Assembly: GCF_022347545.1 (NCBI RefSeq)
Contig: NZ_JAKREW010000002.1
Coordinates: forward strand, 1 to 64,000
Direction: 5' to 3'
Source of the DNA: Terribium retamae
GTDB lineage: Bacteria > Pseudomonadota > Alphaproteobacteria > Rhizobiales > Rhizobiaceae
Length of the DNA stretch: 64,000 nucleotides
The notes under the pieces are model-generated. The model was given only the letters and a program-made list of their open reading frames with translations, had not been told where the DNA came from and did no database searches. Below are positions 18,160 through 28,602 of this stretch, one piece after another (position 1 is the stretch's first letter; each line of letters starts with the position of its first letter). Made by a program: the position numbers and the translations under genes.

Positions 18160-19161
18160 ATGCGCAAAACGTTATCTGTTCTGGTTTCGGCACTCGCTCT
18201 CGTTGCCGCCACGCTGCCCGCGGCAGCGAAAGACAAGCTCACCGTCTATACCTATGAGAGCTTCACCGCCGAATGGGGTCCGGGCCCGCAGGTGAAGAAA
18301 GCATTCGAAGAGGGATGCGACTGCGAGGTCGACTTCGTCTCGGTGGCTGACGGCGTCGCACTCCTCAACCGCGTCAAACTGGAAGGGGCTTCCACCAAGG
18401 CCGACATCGTGCTTGGCCTCGACACCAACCTGACAGCCGACGCCAAGGCGAGCGGTTTGTTCGTTCCACACGGCACGGCCGCAACGCTGGAGGTACCGGG
18501 GGGCTGGAACGACGAAACCTTCCTGCCCTACGACTATGGCTACTTCGCTGTCGTCTACGACACCGAAAAATTGAAGACGCCCCCGACAAGCCTCAAGGAA
18601 CTGGTCGAGGGTGACGCTTCGCAGAAGATTGCGATCCAGGATCCTCGCACGTCCACGCCCGGGCTCGGCCTGCTGCTCTGGGTACGCTCCGTCTATGGAG
18701 ACAAGGCGCCGGAGGCATGGGCAAAGCTGAAGAACCGCGTGCTCACCGTCACGCCGGGCTGGAGCGAGGCCTATGGCCTGTTCACCAAGGGTGAGGCGCC
18801 GATGGTTTTGTCCTATACCACTTCGCCGGCCTACCATATGGTCGCCGAAAAGACCGATCGCTATCAGGCTGCTTCGTTCTCCGAAGGCCATTATCTGCAG
18901 GTCGAAGTGGCCGCCATCACCACGACAGGCGCCAAGAACCCTCTGTCGCAGAAGTTCATGGCTTTCATGACCAGTCCGAAATTCCAGGACGTGATTCCTG
19001 AAACCAACTGGATGTTCCCCGCCGCCAAGACGGACAAACCGCTCGACCCCGCTTTCGAAAAACTGGTGAAGCCGACCGAGACCCTGACTTTCAGCCCGGA
19101 AGAGATCGCCAAGAACCGCAAGGCCTGGGTGGACGAATGGCTGGCCGTGATGAGCAAATAA
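18160..19161 (+). CDS. thiB: thiamine ABC transporter substrate-binding protein
   Basis: 333 residues with a Sec signal peptide (cleavage after about residue 23, AAA). The mature protein is a type II periplasmic binding protein with the ThiB-like opening [10 protein letters not shown] and later segments [14 protein letters not shown] and [10 protein letters not shown]. It captures thiamine or its phosphates in the periplasm. The start ATG 18160 follows AAGGAGG; the GTG at 18145 would place that site inside the coding region and is rejected. First gene of thiBPQ, under the TPP riboswitch; thiP overlaps its end by 25 bases. Confidence 0.95.
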   Translation: MRKTLSVLVSALALVAATLPAAAKDKLTVYTYESFTAEWGPGPQVKKAFEEGCDCEVDFVSVADGVALLNRVKLEGASTKADIVLGLDTNLTADAKASGLFVPHGTAATLEVPGGWNDETFLPYDYGYFAVVYDTEKLKTPPTSLKELVEGDASQKIAIQDPRTSTPGLGLLLWVRSVYGDKAPEAWAKLKNRVLTVTPGWSEAYGLFTKGEAPMVLSYTTSPAYHMVAEKTDRYQAASFSEGHYLQVEVAAITTTGAKNPLSQKFMAFMTSPKFQDVIPETNWMFPAAKTDKPLDPAFEKLVKPTETLTFSPEEIAKNRKAWVDEWLAVMSK

Positions 19162-20807
19162 CGTCTGCCGCGGTTGCAGAGGGGCGGAGCGCGGCATCAG
19201 GGAGCGATCCGCGCATCGCAGCCGGCATCTGCGCGCTGATCTTTACGAGCACCCTGATCGGTGGCGCCCTCCTTGGCTTGGTCATCGAAAGTGCTGGTGA
19301 TTTTTCCGGCGCGGCCGCGGCCTTCGATTCCTATCTCTTCCGCATAACCCGCTTCACTCTTTGGCAGGCCCTGCTGTCGACGCTTCTGTCAGTCGTGCCG
19401 GCGCTGTTCGTTGCGCGTGCGCTGTCGCGTCATCCCCATTTCCCGGGGCGAAGCTTCATTCTGCAGCTCTTTGCTGTGCCGCTGGCACTGCCGGCGATTG
19501 TCGCAGCGCTCGGGGTTCTCGCCCTCTACGGCCGCGCCGGCTACTTTGCAGAACTGTACATGCGCGCAGGTGCGGGCGACTGGCCAGGAATCTACGGGCT
19601 TTCCGGAATCCTCGTCGCCCATGTCTTCTTCAATCTGCCACTTTGCGTGCGCTTGTTTCTCGAAGCGTTGCAGACCGTGCCAACCGACCAGTGGCGGCTG
19701 GCCAGCCAGCTTGGCATGGGCGCACGGCCCACCTTCCGTTTCATCGAGTGGCCAGCAATGAGGCAGGCTTTGCCAGGCGTTGCCGGTCTGGTCTTCATGC
19801 TGTGCATCACCTCCTTCACCATCGTGCTCATCCTGGGCGGCGGACCGCGCGCGACCACGCTGGAGGTCGCCATCTATCAGGCGCTGCGCTTCGACTTCGA
19901 TCCAGCGCGCGCCGTTGTGTTGACGTTGCTGCAGATCCTGCTGACCTTCGTGGTCATCGCTCTGCTGACCCGGCTGGGGGCCAACACGACCGGTGAGACC
20001 AATCTCTCGGTGTCGCAGCGCCGTTATCTTTCGATCGGGAGCGGTGAGTTCGCCCTGAACGCCACACTCATCGTTTTGGCTTTGCTCTTTGTTGCGGGAC
20101 CGATGGGAGCCACGGTCGCTGCCGGACTGCAATCCGACCTTGTTCGCCTGGCAGGGGAAAAAGCCGTGCATCTTGCGACCGCGACCAGTGCTGTACTCGC
20201 TTTTCTGTCGGCACTGCTGGCGGCAACACTTTCCCTGTCACTGGTAATGGCGCGCCGCGCCTTGGCGGCCAGGCGCGGGAGGACCGACAAGCGATCGTTG
20301 CTGGAATATGCCAGCGATACCGGCGCCGGCCTGGTGCTTGTCGTGCCGCCGATTGTCATCGGCGCCGGCTGGTTCCTGCCTTTGCGCCATATCGGCGGCG
20401 CGTTTGCGGTTGCCCCAATCATGGTCGTCGCGGTGAATGCCGTCATGGCGATGCCGTTTGCCTTGCGTGCCGTCCGTCCGGCCTATGATGCGGCCAGCGA
20501 ACGGCATGAACGGCTTTGCGCGCAGTTGGGCATTGTCGGCTGGAATCGTTTGAGGCTCGTCGAGTGGCCGGTTCTGCGACGTCCCTTGGCCACTGCCTTT
20601 GCCTTTGCCATGGCGCTGTCGCTCGGCGATCTTGGCGTGATCGCGCTCTTCGGTTCGGATTCCCTGCAGACCCTGCCCTACCTTCTGCTGGCGCGCATGG
20701 GCAGCTATCGTACGGCAGACGCCGCCGGCTTGGCCCTGTTTCTGGGTATCCTGTGCCTGGCGTTGATCGTGCTCGCCGATCGGCTCGGAAAGGAACGCTC
20801 CGCATGA
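19137..20807 (+). CDS. thiP: thiamine ABC transporter permease
   Basis: 556 residues with about twelve membrane helices in two homologous halves, each carrying the EAA-type loop for contact with the ATPase (first near [19 protein letters not shown], second near [18 protein letters not shown]). A fused double permease is the normal form for ThiP and its Fe(III) relatives. The 25-base overlap with thiB and the ATGA overlap with thiQ indicate one tightly coupled operon. The start at 19137 lies within thiB; a slightly later start is possible. Confidence 0.94.
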   Translation: MAGRDEQITSAAVAEGRSAASGSDPRIAAGICALIFTSTLIGGALLGLVIESAGDFSGAAAAFDSYLFRITRFTLWQALLSTLLSVVPALFVARALSRHPHFPGRSFILQLFAVPLALPAIVAALGVLALYGRAGYFAELYMRAGAGDWPGIYGLSGILVAHVFFNLPLCVRLFLEALQTVPTDQWRLASQLGMGARPTFRFIEWPAMRQALPGVAGLVFMLCITSFTIVLILGGGPRATTLEVAIYQALRFDFDPARAVVLTLLQILLTFVVIALLTRLGANTTGETNLSVSQRRYLSIGSGEFALNATLIVLALLFVAGPMGATVAAGLQSDLVRLAGEKAVHLATATSAVLAFLSALLAATLSLSLVMARRALAARRGRTDKRSLLEYASDTGAGLVLVVPPIVIGAGWFLPLRHIGGAFAVAPIMVVAVNAVMAMPFALRAVRPAYDAASERHERLCAQLGIVGWNRLRLVEWPVLRRPLATAFAFAMALSLGDLGVIALFGSDSLQTLPYLLLARMGSYRTADAAGLALFLGILCLALIVLADRLGKERSA

Positions 20808-21568
20808 TCGCCGACAAGCCGGCTCGACAGGTCGCCTCGCTCACGCTCGACAAGACGACGTTCAGCTATGGCGAAACAACGCTTGCCTTCGACGTCGAAT
20901 TTCCCGCAGGCAAAATCAGCGCCGTCATGGGACCAAGCGGTTCAGGCAAATCGACACTGCTCAATCTCGTGGCCGGGTTCGAAATTCCGAGTTCCGGACG
21001 CATCCTGATAAACGGCAAGGACTTTACTGCGACCTCGCCGGCAGAACGTCCGGTTTCCATGGTTTTTCAAGAGAACAATCTGTTCGCTCATCTCGATGTC
21101 TTCCGTAATGTCGGCCTGGGAATATCTCCTTCGCTGACGCTCGATTCCGGCGGCCATGCCGCCATTGCCGACGCGCTGGCCCGCACCGGCTTGGCGGGCA
21201 AGGAAAAGCGTCTGCCGCGGGAACTTTCCGGCGGTGAACGCCAGCGTGTCGCCCTGGCCCGTGCGCTGGTGCGGGACCGTCCGGTTCTTCTGCTCGACGA
21301 ACCTTTCGCATCGCTCGGGCCGGCATTGCGCGAAGACATGCTCGAGCTTGTCGCAGCCATGCAGATCGAGCGGAAGATGACGACACTCTTCGTCACTCAC
21401 CAGCCGGAAGATGCCCGCCGCCTTGCCTCGCACGTCGTTTTTCTGGAGAACGGCACGGTTGCAGCGGCCGGCGAGGCCGCCGATTTCTTCTCCGCGGATG
21501 GCCCTGAAGCATTTCGGCGCTATGCCGGCTCGGCCGGAAGTACGCCGCTCGCTTCAAACGCGCATTAG
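20804..21568 (+). CDS. thiQ: thiamine ABC transporter ATPase
   Basis: 254 residues. One ABC ATPase domain with Walker [10 protein letters not shown] at about 43-51, the signature [13 protein letters not shown], Walker [13 protein letters not shown] and the switch histidine in FVTHQPEDA. It powers ThiP. ATG 20804 overlaps the thiP stop as ATGA. The frame is open far upstream, inside thiP, but that part is a shadow. No terminator is obvious in the 256 bases before the M48 gene. Confidence 0.94.
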   Translation: MIADKPARQVASLTLDKTTFSYGETTLAFDVEFPAGKISAVMGPSGSGKSTLLNLVAGFEIPSSGRILINGKDFTATSPAERPVSMVFQENNLFAHLDVFRNVGLGISPSLTLDSGGHAAIADALARTGLAGKEKRLPRELSGGERQRVALARALVRDRPVLLLDEPFASLGPALREDMLELVAAMQIERKMTTLFVTHQPEDARRLASHVVFLENGTVAAAGEAADFFSADGPEAFRRYAGSAGSTPLASNAH

Positions 21569-21824
21569 GACGACAAGCAATGTGACTGCCAAAGACACAT
21601 TTTTGACGCGCGGGGGTCTTTGGACATCTGGAACAGATTTTGCGACTCAGGCATTCGTCTTGCCTGGAAGCCGACATAATTTGCGATCAAACCGGTTTGG
21701 GGTGCGACAGTCCTCGCTTGTAAATCGGCCTTGCATATGTCTAGGTCCGCACAAGACTATGTCTGGCCCAGCTGCCGATGCCCCGTCGAGACGAAAGGAA
21801 GCCGACCTGCCGACCGGCCTGCGC

Positions 21825-23303
21825 ATGACCGAAAAGAAAGCCCCGGCGCGCGTCCTCGCGCTGGCAGGGGTGATTTTTGCACTCGCTTCCTGCCAGTCGG
21901 TGATGCCGAACACGGTGGAGGAATCCGGCTTCCAACCGTCGAACAGGCCGATCACGGTCGACAACGCCCAGGCCAACAGCCGACTGGCCGACCTCGCCAA
22001 GGCGCAGCATCCGCGCATTCTTGCCACCTATGGCGGAGAGTATTCCGACCCAAAGCTGGAGCGCATGGTAGCCAAGATCGTCGGCAGGCTGACCGTGGTG
22101 TCGGCTAACCCGACGCAGACCTATCGCATCACCATCCTCAACTCGCCCAACGTCAACGCCTTTGCGCTGCCGGGCGGCTATCTCTACATCACCCGTGGCC
22201 TGCTGGCGCTTGCCAACGATTCATCCGAAATCGCCGCGGTGATCGCCCACGAAATGGGTCACGTCACTGCCAATCATGGCCTGCAACGCCAGCAGCTCGA
22301 GGCCGAGGCAGGGTTGGCCACCAAGGTGGTGTCCGACGTTCTCGGCGACAACCCGACCGCAAAGGCAGCGCTGATCCGCGGCAAGCTGAGGCTCGCGCAA
22401 TTCTCGCGCAACCAGGAACTCGAAGCCGACGCCATCGGCATCAAGTCGGTGGGTGAAGCTGGCTACGATCCCTACGCAGCGGGTCGCTTCCTGCAGTCGA
22501 TGGCCTCCTACGCCGGCTTCCGCTCGGTCAGCGGCGCGACGGATGCCAGCCTCGACTTCCTTGCCACCCATCCGAATACGCCGCAGCGTATCGATTTGGC
22601 GCAACGTCATGCGCGCATGTTCGGCCAGCCCGGATTTGGCACGCGCGACCGTGATTCCTACCTCGCCGGCATCGATGGCCTTCTTTATGGCGACACGCCC
22701 GAGGAGGGTTACGTCCGCGGCCACACCTTCCTTCACCCGAAACTCGGCGTCTCCTTCTCGGTGCCCGATGGTTTTGTCATCGACAATTCGGCCGCTGCCG
22801 TCACGGCGACCGGCCCGGGTGACATGGCGGTGCGTTTCGATGGCGTGACCATCGACAAGGACGTCACGCTGCCCGACTACATCCGTAGCGGCTGGGTTGC
22901 CGGGCTGGAGGAGGCCAGCGTCCGCCAGGAAACGATCAACGGCAATGAAGCAGCGGTTGCCAAGGCACGCGCCGATGGCTGGCAGTTCGACATCGTGGTC
23001 ATTCGCGCCGGCGGTCAGGTCTATCGCCTTCTCACTGCAGCGCCCGCTGCCGGCACGACGCTCGAATCCGTCGCGCGTTCGGTCAGCGGGACCTTCCGTG
23101 TTCTGAGTGCCGCCGAAAAAGCCGCGCTGAAGCCACTGCGCATCCGTATCGCCACCGTGCGGCCCGGTGAGACCATCGGCACTTTGTCAGCGCAGATGGT
23201 AGGAGTGGACCGCAAGCTCGACCTGTTCCGCGTGCTCAATGCCATGGGTCCCGGCGCAACGGTTTCGGCCGGCGACAAGGTCAAGATCGTCACCGACAGG
23301 TAA
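21825..23303 (+). CDS. M48 family metalloprotease, putative lipoprotein
   Basis: 492 residues. The N-terminus is a lipoprotein signal with LAS-C, the lipid-modified cysteine at C23. The zinc protease domain has HEMGH at 142-146 with the third ligand in ELEADAIG near 200. After it come a beta-rich domain and a C-terminal segment (TVRPGETIGTLSAQMVG to the end) resembling a LysM-like repeat. This order matches BepA/LoiP-like envelope proteases that act on misassembled outer-membrane proteins; the exact orthologue is not proven. ATG 21825 gives the correct lipobox distance, though the Shine-Dalgarno is weak; ATG 21759 would bury the signal. Confidence 0.88.
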   Translation: MTEKKAPARVLALAGVIFALASCQSVMPNTVEESGFQPSNRPITVDNAQANSRLADLAKAQHPRILATYGGEYSDPKLERMVAKIVGRLTVVSANPTQTYRITILNSPNVNAFALPGGYLYITRGLLALANDSSEIAAVIAHEMGHVTANHGLQRQQLEAEAGLATKVVSDVLGDNPTAKAALIRGKLRLAQFSRNQELEADAIGIKSVGEAGYDPYAAGRFLQSMASYAGFRSVSGATDASLDFLATHPNTPQRIDLAQRHARMFGQPGFGTRDRDSYLAGIDGLLYGDTPEEGYVRGHTFLHPKLGVSFSVPDGFVIDNSAAAVTATGPGDMAVRFDGVTIDKDVTLPDYIRSGWVAGLEEASVRQETINGNEAAVAKARADGWQFDIVVIRAGGQVYRLLTAAPAAGTTLESVARSVSGTFRVLSAAEKAALKPLRIRIATVRPGETIGTLSAQMVGVDRKLDLFRVLNAMGPGATVSAGDKVKIVTDR

Positions 23304-23320
23304 AGCTGCGATCTGCGGGC

Positions 23321-23785
23321 CTACTGGTCGGCCCCGCTTTCCTGTACCTCCAAGCTTTCCCCGCCGACATTCGCGCGCAAGCGTGCAAGGATCGATCGGG
23401 CGGCATCAATCTCGCCCAGGGCAAGGCCGGCCCGCAACTGCCGGTCGAAGGCAATCGCCGTGTCACGTAGGCGCAGGAATAGTGCCTCGCCACTCGGTGT
23501 GAGTTCGACAAGATGCTTGCGCCGATTGGCGGGATCGCGGCGACGGGTCACCAGCCCATCCGCCTCCATGGCATTGAGGTGATGCGTCAGCGTAGCTCCC
23601 TGGATACCGACCGATTCCGCCAACTCGCGCTGATGGCCGAACTGACGCGACTTCACCGAAATCAGCACGGACCAGACGGGCAGCGACCCTCCCTTGGCCA
23701 CCATGGCATCATCGAACGCGCGCCGGACGATTTTCGCGGTTTGAGCAAGGTCGAGACCAATCGGTGTGGAAGCGAGTTCGAACAT
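23321..23785 (-). CDS. MarR family transcriptional regulator
   Basis: 154 residues, one winged-helix MarR domain: recognition helix around GATLTHHLNAMEADGLV, wing with RRRDPANRRKHLVELT. It probably binds as a dimer to the palindrome between this gene and the divergent membrane-protein gene. The ligand is unknown. The C-terminal 20 residues are polar and likely flexible. Convergent with the M48 gene, 17 bases apart. Confidence 0.9.
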   Translation of the reverse strand: MFELASTPIGLDLAQTAKIVRRAFDDAMVAKGGSLPVWSVLISVKSRQFGHQRELAESVGIQGATLTHHLNAMEADGLVTRRRDPANRRKHLVELTPSGEALFLRLRDTAIAFDRQLRAGLALGEIDAARSILARLRANVGGESLEVQESGADQ

Positions 23786-23824
23786 GACAGGACAGTAGCA
23801 CGGAAACCGATCACGTCTAATAGA

Positions 23825-23853
23825 TTGACATCTAACGGTTAGATATCTATCAT
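23825..23853 (+). promoter_or_regulatory. sigma-70 type promoter with an operator in the spacer
   Basis: TTGACA (23825-23830) and TATCAT (23848-23853) are 17 bases apart, close to the vegetative consensus. The spacer holds a perfect palindrome ATCTAAC-G-GTTAGAT (23830-23844). A repressor bound there would block RNA polymerase directly. The adjacent divergent MarR gene is the natural candidate. Further TCTA/TAGA repeats flank it. Confidence 0.75.
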
Positions 23854-23891
23854 TTAGTTCAGTTCAGCCCTCGTCTGTCGTGGAGATCCCG

Positions 23892-24293
23892 ATGCAGATC
23901 GTTTTCATGCTCGCGCTTGCATTGCATGTCATGTCTGGCGTGTTCTGGGCAGGCTCCACCTTCGTGCTGGCGCGCACCGGTGACGGTCGCCAGGCCATCT
24001 CGCTCTTCGGACCACAAATGGGCGCTGCGACCGCCGCCGTGCTTTCGGGTGCCGTTTTGTGGCACCTGTTCCACGGTACGGGCTACTTCGGTCCGCAAGA
24101 ACAGGTCCTGGCGGTCGGAGCAATTGCCGCCATCACCGCTGCCGGTGTCCAGGGAGCGCTTGTGGGCCGGGCTCGGCGGAGCCAAAGCCACACCGGTGAA
24201 ACTGGTGTGGAGCAAGCAATACGCGGCCAGCGAATAGCCACGGGACTTCTGGCCATAACCGTCATCACGATGGCGATCGCAAGGGTGGTTTAG
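23892..24293 (+). CDS. small integral membrane protein, MarR-linked
   Basis: 133 residues with four hydrophobic helices (about 1-20, 36-55, 66-85 and 112-131) and a conserved-looking HVMSGVFWAGS in the first helix. A histidine in helix one and HLFHGTGYFG in the middle could bind heme or metal, as in CopD-like and related four-helix proteins, but the family is not certain. ATG 23892 has GGAGA seven bases upstream; the GTG at 23880 is less likely. Placed behind a strong promoter with an operator, it is probably induced when the MarR protein is released. Confidence 0.7.
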   Translation: MQIVFMLALALHVMSGVFWAGSTFVLARTGDGRQAISLFGPQMGAATAAVLSGAVLWHLFHGTGYFGPQEQVLAVGAIAAITAAGVQGALVGRARRSQSHTGETGVEQAIRGQRIATGLLAITVITMAIARVV

Positions 24294-24329
24294 GGTCTTT
24301 CTGCTCGGTGACTGGACAGCCGTGAATGA

Positions 24330-25187
24330 TCAGGCGGCCAGGAACTCCGGGTTCTGCTTGACGAGTGCTGCTTTGAGCTTCTCCAGCGCACGCACCTCGA
24401 TCTGCCGCACGCGCTCCTTGGAAATGCCCAGCGTTTCGCCCAGCTCTTCCAGCGTCGCGCTTTCGTCGCCGAGCCGGCGCTCTTCGATGATCCGCAGCTC
24501 GCGCTCGTTGAGCGCTTCCAGCGCATGCTTGAGCCATCCCGATCGGCGCTCGATGTCGATCACGTTGCCGACCACCTCGTCCTGCAGCGGCGCGTCCGAA
24601 ACCAGGAAATCCATACGCTCGGCACCGTTGCCGTCGTCAGCCAGGGGAGCGTTAAGAGAGCTGTCGGGTGCCGACAGCCGCGCATCCATGATTGCCACAT
24701 CTTCGTCGGAAACGCCGAGGGCAGTCGCGACCTGGTGATAGAGCACATGATTGGACAGGGCTTCGGTTCCGGTGCCAAGACGGGCACGCAGCCGGCGCAG
24801 GTTGAAGAACAGCGCTTTTTGCGCCGAACTTGTACCGCCTCGCACGATCGACCAGTTGCGGAGAATGTAATCCTGCATCGAGGCCCGGATCCACCAGGTC
24901 GCATAAGTGGAAAAGCGAACCTCGCGTTCAGGATCGAAGCGGGCGGCAGCCTCCAGAAGGCCGATATGTCCCTCCTGGATCAAATCCGAGACGGGCAAGC
25001 CAAAATAGCGGAATTTCGCTGCCATCGAGATAACCAGCCGCATATGGGCAATGACGATCTGATTGAGTGCATGCTGGTCGCGACGATCTTTCCATCGTTG
25101 TGCCAACTCATGTTCGTGATCTCGTTCCAGGTAAGGAGCGGCCATCGCCGCACGGACCATGATGCGCCCTGCACTGTCTTGAATCAT
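24330..25187 (-). CDS. rpoH: heat-shock-type sigma factor, RpoH2-like
   Basis: 285 residues. Region 2 contains FGLPVSDLIQEGHIGLLEAAARFDPEREVRFSTYATWWI in pieces typical of sigma-70 family members, and AQKALFFNLRR at about 122-132 is the RpoH box that separates RpoH from housekeeping sigma factors. Region 4 ends with the helix-turn-helix around TLEELGETLGISKERVRQIE. Rhizobia often carry two or more RpoH; this one resembles the RpoH2 group. ATG 25187 gives the family length and has GGGAAAG upstream. The 49 extra residues from 25334 look non-homologous. Confidence 0.92.
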   Translation of the reverse strand: MIQDSAGRIMVRAAMAAPYLERDHEHELAQRWKDRRDQHALNQIVIAHMRLVISMAAKFRYFGLPVSDLIQEGHIGLLEAAARFDPEREVRFSTYATWWIRASMQDYILRNWSIVRGGTSSAQKALFFNLRRLRARLGTGTEALSNHVLYHQVATALGVSDEDVAIMDARLSAPDSSLNAPLADDGNGAERMDFLVSDAPLQDEVVGNVIDIERRSGWLKHALEALNERELRIIEERRLGDESATLEELGETLGISKERVRQIEVRALEKLKAALVKQNPEFLAA

Positions 25188-25478
25188 CGCGACTTTCCCG
25201 TCTGCCCGTTGAACCTGGACGGATCGACCGGCGGGTCTGCGTCCCAAGGCGTCTCCCAAACGTGTCACGCGGGTAATGGTTCCCGGAGCGCCGACAAGAA
25301 ACGCGATGACGCTTTCCTCATGTCCACCAGGCATTTTCTCAAATATTGGTACGAAATTCCGTAGGGAGGGAATATTTAGAATAGGATTCCTTATTCGCTG
25401 AGCTGGCTTCTGCCAGATTTCACCACCTCTCCAGAGCCTGCCTTCTACCGGCAGACTGAATTACGGGATCACAAAAAA

Positions 25479-26252
25479 ATGAAATGGCTGAAATCGCTGC
25501 TCCTAGCCGGCACCCTGCAGGTGCTGGCCATCACCGCTGGCCATGCCGGCGCTGACTTCGATCAGATCAAGCAGACGGGTGTCTTCAAGATCGGCACCGA
25601 AGGCACTTATGCCCCGTTCACCTATCATGACGCTTCCGGCGCTCTGGTCGGTTTCGATGTCGAGATCGGCCGCGAGATCGCCAAGCGGCTCGGCGTCAAG
25701 GCCGAGTTCCTCGAGGGCAAGTGGGACGGTCTCATCGCCGGCATCGATGCCAAGCGCTATGACGCCGTCATCAACCAGGTCGGCATCACCGAGGCGCGTA
25801 AGGCAAAGTACGACTTCTCCGATCCTTACATCGCCTCCAAGGCCGTGCTGATCGTGCGCGACGACAACACCGACATCAAGGATTTCCCGGATCTCAAGGG
25901 CAAGAAGTCGGCACAGTCGCTTACTTCGAATTTCGGCAAGCTTGCCGAAAAGAACGGCGCTGAACTGGTCGGCACCGACGGTTTCGACCAGTCGATCCAG
26001 CTGGTCCTCAACGGCCGCGCCGATGCCACCATCAATGACAGCCTGTCCTTCTACGACTTCAAGAAACACAAGCCCGATGCCAAGGTGAAGATCGCGGCGC
26101 AGGAAGCCAATGCCGATTATTCCGGCGTGATCGTGCGCAAGGGCGATCCCGAACTGGTCGCGGCGATCAACAAGGCGCTGGCCGATATCAAGGCCGATGG
26201 CACCTACAAGAAGATTTCCGAGACCTATTTCGGCCAGGACGTTTCGAACTAG
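25479..26252 (+). CDS. polar amino-acid ABC transporter substrate-binding protein
   Basis: 257 residues with a signal peptide (cleavage near AGHAGA, about 24). The mature protein has SBP_bac_3 features: GTEGTYAPFTYHDASG, GFDVEIGREIAKRLG and a later DAVINQVGITEARK. The pattern is close to cystine-binding proteins (FliY/TcyA type), but the ligand is not certain. The permease and ATPase follow on the same strand after a 323-base gap that contains a degenerate repeat, so they may have separate transcripts. Confidence 0.9.
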   Translation: MKWLKSLLLAGTLQVLAITAGHAGADFDQIKQTGVFKIGTEGTYAPFTYHDASGALVGFDVEIGREIAKRLGVKAEFLEGKWDGLIAGIDAKRYDAVINQVGITEARKAKYDFSDPYIASKAVLIVRDDNTDIKDFPDLKGKKSAQSLTSNFGKLAEKNGAELVGTDGFDQSIQLVLNGRADATINDSLSFYDFKKHKPDAKVKIAAQEANADYSGVIVRKGDPELVAAINKALADIKADGTYKKISETYFGQDVSN

Positions 26253-26270
26253 GATCGTAACGGGCGGACT

Positions 26271-26360
26271 GCACAAATTCCTGAAAACGTGTGAACGGGT
26301 TTTCCGTCCGTATTTGCTCAACAAAAAGATCCGCGCGTTCCCCCAAAAAACGCAATCGCT
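26271..26360. repeat. degenerate RIME-like repeat
   Basis: The segment is recognisably related to the intact element at 63117-63212: it retains an AAATTCC start, the inner GTTTTCCGTCCG and an ATTTGC close, followed by an A-rich linker and the GCGTTCC/AACGC remains of the second palindrome, with several substitutions. The remaining bases 26361-26575 hold a run of nine G (26383-26391) and no gene that I can support. Confidence 0.5.
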
Positions 26361-26575
26361 ATATGGCCCAGCCCTTTCAAACGGGGGGGGGCCTTTGCCG
26401 GCACGCCGCTTTTGTGTTTTCTGCCACCATTTATGCTATCGCAACTCCAAAGCATGTCGCGCAAAAGTGCGCAGCGGTTTTGCGACAACGACATGCGTGA
26501 ATCAAAGACGTGATGCGCAGGAGCGAACTGAAAGTTCGCGACGCGCAATAGAACAAGTCGGAGGGAGAACCGTTC

Positions 26576-27256
26576 GTGCCGCCTTGGCTGCAATTGATGC
26601 TGGATTCACTCGGCCCCCTGCTGTGGGCCGGACTTGTTTTCACCATACCGCTCACCCTCCTGTCTTTCGCATTCGGGCTTGCCGTCGGGCTTGGCGCGGC
26701 GTTGCTGCGCTTGTTCGGTCCTCGCCCATTGGCCGCCATCGTGCGCTTCTACGTATGGATTATCCGCGGCACCCCGCTTCTGGTGCAGTTGTTTCTCATC
26801 TTCTATGGCCTGCCGAGCATCGGCGTCGTGCTTGATGCGTTCCCGGCGGCTCTGATCGGCTTTACGCTCAACATCGGCGCTTATTCGTCCGAGATCATCC
26901 GCGCGGTGATCAGCTCGGTGCCGAAAGGTCAATGGGAGGCCGCCTACTCCATCGGCATGACCTGGAGCCAGGCCATGCGCCGCACGATCCTGCCACAGGC
27001 AGGCAGGGTCGCGGTGCCGCCGCTTTCCAACACCTTCATCTCGCTGGTCAAGGACACATCGCTGGCTGCGGCCATCACCGTGCCTGAGCTGTTCCAATCG
27101 GCGCAGCGCATCGTGGCCGTCACCTACGAGCCGCTGATCCTCTATATCGAGGCGGCTCTGATCTATCTTGCGATGAGCTCGGTGCTCTCGGCATTGCAGG
27201 TACGGTTGGAGGAACGGCTCAGCCGTTATGGCGGTTTCCTGGAGGCACGCTCGTGA
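26576..27256 (+). CDS. polar amino-acid ABC transporter permease
   Basis: 226 residues with about five membrane helices and the HisM-type loop EAAYSIGMTWSQAMRRTILPQA that contacts the ATPase. [17 protein letters not shown] is the usual family segment in the first third. The start is GTG at 26576 with GGAGGGAGAA upstream. The stop overlaps the ATPase start (GTGA). Together with the binding protein upstream it forms an importer, probably for cystine or a related polar amino acid. Confidence 0.92.
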   Translation: MPPWLQLMLDSLGPLLWAGLVFTIPLTLLSFAFGLAVGLGAALLRLFGPRPLAAIVRFYVWIIRGTPLLVQLFLIFYGLPSIGVVLDAFPAALIGFTLNIGAYSSEIIRAVISSVPKGQWEAAYSIGMTWSQAMRRTILPQAGRVAVPPLSNTFISLVKDTSLAAAITVPELFQSAQRIVAVTYEPLILYIEAALIYLAMSSVLSALQVRLEERLSRYGGFLEARS

Positions 27257-28023
27257 TCGAACTCTCCAATCTGGAAAAGCGCTTCGGCGACAACATCGTT
27301 TTGAACGACATCAATGTCGCCATGGCCGAACGCAGCGTCACCGCGCTCGTCGGCCCCTCCGGCGGCGGCAAGTCGACGCTTCTGCGCTGCATCAACCTCC
27401 TGGAAATCCCGACTGCCGGCACCGTACGCATCGGATCGGAAAGATTGACCTTCCAACCCGGTGGCAAGGTTTCTTCCGGCGATATACTGAAGCTGCGACG
27501 CCAGACCGGTATGGTGTTCCAGAATTTCCAGCTGTTTCCGCATCGCACGGCGATCGAGAACGTCATGGAAGGGCTGGTGACCGTATTGAAATGGCCTGAA
27601 GACAGAGCGCGCGAACGCGCGCTTTCACTGCTCGAAAAGGTCGGCATGAAACACAAAGCCCATGCCTGGCCTGCAACGCTGTCCGGTGGGCAACAGCAGC
27701 GTGTCGCCATCGCCCGCGCACTGGCACCTTCGCCGCGCGTGCTTTTGTGCGACGAGCCGACTTCGGCACTCGATCCCGAGCTAGCACAGGAAGTGGTCGA
27801 CGTGCTCGGCCAGCTCGCCGGCGAAGGCACCACCATGGTGATGGCCACGCACGACCTGAGGCTCGCTTCGAAAGTGGCGCGCGAAGTGGTGTTCCTCGAA
27901 GCCGGCGTCATCGTAGAAAAAGGACCGGTGGAAACCGTGTTCGGCAATCCGCAGCACCAGCGCACCAAGCGCTTCATCGCCACGCTGAGGCAGGAACAGG
28001 AAAGCGCCGGCAGCGGAATCTGA
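27253..28023 (+). CDS. polar amino-acid ABC transporter ATPase
   Basis: 256 residues. Walker [10 protein letters not shown] at about 34-42, signature [13 protein letters not shown], Walker [15 protein letters not shown] and H-loop in ATHDLRLA. It starts with GTG, overlapping the permease stop by four bases. The GPSGGGKST form (rather than SGSGKST) is a minor variant. It energises the permease upstream. Confidence 0.93.
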   Translation: MIELSNLEKRFGDNIVLNDINVAMAERSVTALVGPSGGGKSTLLRCINLLEIPTAGTVRIGSERLTFQPGGKVSSGDILKLRRQTGMVFQNFQLFPHRTAIENVMEGLVTVLKWPEDRARERALSLLEKVGMKHKAHAWPATLSGGQQQRVAIARALAPSPRVLLCDEPTSALDPELAQEVVDVLGQLAGEGTTMVMATHDLRLASKVAREVVFLEAGVIVEKGPVETVFGNPQHQRTKRFIATLRQEQESAGSGI

Positions 28024-28118
28024 GCGACGCCGGTGCTGTGCAGGCGCGTAACAAATCCCTATGTTTGGGCGAACACCCTTTGCAACGAACAACAAGCCGC
28101 AAAGGCAAGGAGACCCTC

Positions 28119-28520
28119 ATGGACACTCACACCTACCCCGTCACCCGCACCGATGCCGAATGGCGCGCTTTGTTGACGCCGGAACAGTATCAGGTGATGC
28201 GCCAGCACGGCACGGAGCGGCCAGGAAGCTGCGCCCTCCTCTATGAGAAGCGCGCCGGTACTTTCAAATGCGTGGGCTGCGACAGCCCGCTTTTCGAAGC
28301 CAAGCTGAAATTCGAAAGCGGCACCGGCTGGCCGAGCTTCAACGATCCCGTCGAAGGTTCGGTCGAGACCACGGTCGACCGTAGCTACGGTATGGTGCGC
28401 ACGGAAGTGCATTGCGCCACCTGTGGCAGCCACCTTGGCCATGTCTTCGAGGATGGCCCGCCACCGACCGGCCTGCGTTATTGTATCAACGGCGTGGCCC
28501 TCAATTTCGAACCGGCCTGA
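28119..28520 (+). CDS. msrB: peptide-methionine (R)-S-oxide reductase
   Basis: 133 residues. It reduces the R-epimer of methionine sulfoxide in oxidised proteins. Zinc ligands are the two CxxC pairs C51/C54 and C99/C102; the catalytic cysteine is C122 in [18 protein letters not shown] at 68-74 is the family signature. ATG 28119 follows AAGGAGA. The frame continues upstream only as a shadow of the ATPase gene. Confidence 0.97.
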   Translation: MDTHTYPVTRTDAEWRALLTPEQYQVMRQHGTERPGSCALLYEKRAGTFKCVGCDSPLFEAKLKFESGTGWPSFNDPVEGSVETTVDRSYGMVRTEVHCATCGSHLGHVFEDGPPPTGLRYCINGVALNFEPA

Positions 28521-28602
28521 TAGCAACTGCGCTCATTCCGGCTCTTCCGTATTGCTTCCGGCTGACCTATGTCCCCTTGGGGTGGAAAGCCGGAGGAGAA
28601 GA

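Noticed and set aside
21411..21824. Longer M48 protein from 21411
   Set aside because: The first part is a shadow of the thiQ end, and the lipoprotein signal must be near the N-terminus, which fits only the start at 21825.
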